Assembly: GCA_964596135.1 (NCBI GenBank)
Contig: CAZQTF010000243.1
Coordinates: 1-5,349, forward strand
Direction of reading: 5' to 3'
Origin: JADJNW01 sp964596135
Lineage (GTDB): Bacteria; Bacteroidota; Bacteroidia; Chitinophagales; Saprospiraceae
Length of the DNA stretch: 5,349 nucleotides
The translations under genes were made by a program, and so were the position numbers. Below the pieces are notes generated by a model. That model worked only from the letters and a program-made list of their open reading frames with translations. It ran no database searches and was not told the origin of the DNA. Below, one piece after another: positions 5,146-5,349 of this stretch; within the stretch, counting starts at the first letter, position 1, and each line of letters starts with the position of its first letter.

Positions 5146-5292
5146 TTGCCAATATTTGAAATATCATTGACGACATGTGATATATTTTTAACGACACATG
5201 ATAAATATTTAACAAAATATCATTTGTAATTGACGACAAATGATAGGCAATTGACGACCTATCATTTATTTTTGACGCCAACAAGTTTTTAG
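5146..5292 (+). repeat. Right run of 21-bp-period repeats (plus orientation)
   Basis: Seven 21-bp units start at 5146, 5167, 5188, 5209, 5230, 5251 and 5272 with no slippage. TTGACGAC is exact at 5167, 5230 and 5251. It is TTAACGAC at 5188, TTGACGCC at 5272, and decayed at 5146 and 5209. After this box most units carry TGATA (5178, 5199, 5241) or its reverse complement TATCA (5162, 5218, 5260). Neighbouring units therefore form perfect inverted repeats such as TATCATTTGT/ACAAATGATA (5218-5227 and 5236-5245) and AAATGATAGG/CCTATCATTT (5238-5247 and 5258-5267). A 21-bp period is two helical turns, so sites would lie on one DNA face, as in operator or iteron arrays. There are no CRISPR-like spacers. 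Confidence 0.75.
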
Positions 5293-5294
5293 AT

Positions 5295-5349
5295 CAGGAG
5301 TTACGCAAAATAGTTAACTTCCATCATGGAAATAGAATTATACATTGCA
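5295..5349 (+). mobile_element. Possible left end of an insertion sequence, cut by the window edge
   Basis: CAGGAGTTACGCAAAA (5295-5310) resembles terminal sequences I associate from memory with bacterial insertion sequences. It lies about 30 bp before an ATG, a typical distance from an IS tip to the transposase start. It also coincides with the abrupt loss of the 21-bp repeat pattern within the unit at 5272-5292. The right end and target duplication are outside the window, so this is tentative. Confidence 0.35.
5326..5349 (+). CDS. Start of a plus-strand ORF (possible transposase), truncated by the window edge
   Basis: ATG at 5326 opens eight codons reading MEIELYIA before the window ends. 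The start sits in a small palindrome (TTCCAT at 5319-5324, ATGGAA at 5326-5331). No Shine-Dalgarno sequence is at normal spacing; AGGAG at 5296-5300 is 25 nt away. A TAnnTTTG match (TATTTTTG, 5267-5274) could be a -7 box. A transposase assignment rests only on the IS-like upstream sequence and a vague likeness of the N-terminus; eight residues cannot identify a family. Confidence 0.35.

Larger units (their letters stand above)
4794..5325. other. AT-rich non-coding region with repeat arrays
   Basis: No credible coding frame was found on either strand. The half next to the minus-strand gene holds a possible promoter (4871-4898) and a dyad (4902-4934). The span 4935-5023 shows nothing definite beyond AT-rich sequence. 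From 5024 onward it carries two oppositely oriented 21-bp-period repeat runs separated by about 60 bp that include the palindrome TTGCCGGCAA (5119-5128). The right end may be an insertion-sequence terminus. Confidence 0.6.

Noticed and set aside
5146..5292. CRISPR array
   Set aside because: The repeat period is only 21 bp with degenerate sequence throughout and no separate spacers; it fits an operator or iteron-like array better.

Overview
The window looks like a chromosomal stretch of a Bacteroidota bacterium, possibly of the Saprospiria/Chitinophagia side (inference). The start codons have A-rich rather than Shine-Dalgarno leaders. Intergenic regions carry matches to the Bacteroidota -7 box TAnnTTTG. 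The large secreted Ig-like/CxCxNN-type protein is also typical of that phylum. No rRNA, tRNA or CRISPR array was seen.

Layout. Positions 1-1103 (minus) encode the N-terminal two thirds of peptide chain release factor 3 (prfC), running off the left edge. A divergent, non-coding region of about 360 bp (1104-1466) holds candidate promoters for prfC and for a plus-strand gene. That gene (1467-3911) encoded a predicted secreted protein of about 753 residues with a signal peptide and Ig-like modules. It is now split by a compact palindromic element (about 2797-2985) that brings two in-frame TGA stops. The two halves stay in the same frame because the inserted length is 183 bp. Two rho-independent terminators (3913-3958 and 3974-4012) end this unit. 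A convergent minus-strand gene (4011-4793) encodes a 260-residue cytoplasmic protein made of two tandem copies of an unnamed domain. The remaining 532 bp up to 5325 is AT-rich and non-coding. It contains a dyad repeat near a candidate promoter, two oppositely oriented runs of degenerate repeats with an exact 21-bp period, and a possible insertion-sequence left end with the first eight codons of a plus-strand ORF.

The most interesting object is the 183-bp element. It is built from three hairpins plus an 18-bp outer stem. Every non-Watson-Crick position in hairpins A and B, apart from one single-base bulge, becomes a G-T wobble or a tandem sheared G-A pair when the minus strand is folded, but is an unfavourable C-A or C-T mismatch on the plus strand. 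All three hairpin tips on the minus strand are d(GCGNAGC), a sequence known for extraordinarily stable DNA mini-hairpins. This points to a mobile or regulatory element whose working form is folded minus-strand single-stranded DNA (or RNA). Its copy number and mobilising enzyme cannot be seen from this window.

The genes do not form an obvious pathway: a translation factor, an interrupted secreted protein, an uncharacterised duplicated-domain protein and a possible IS end sit side by side.
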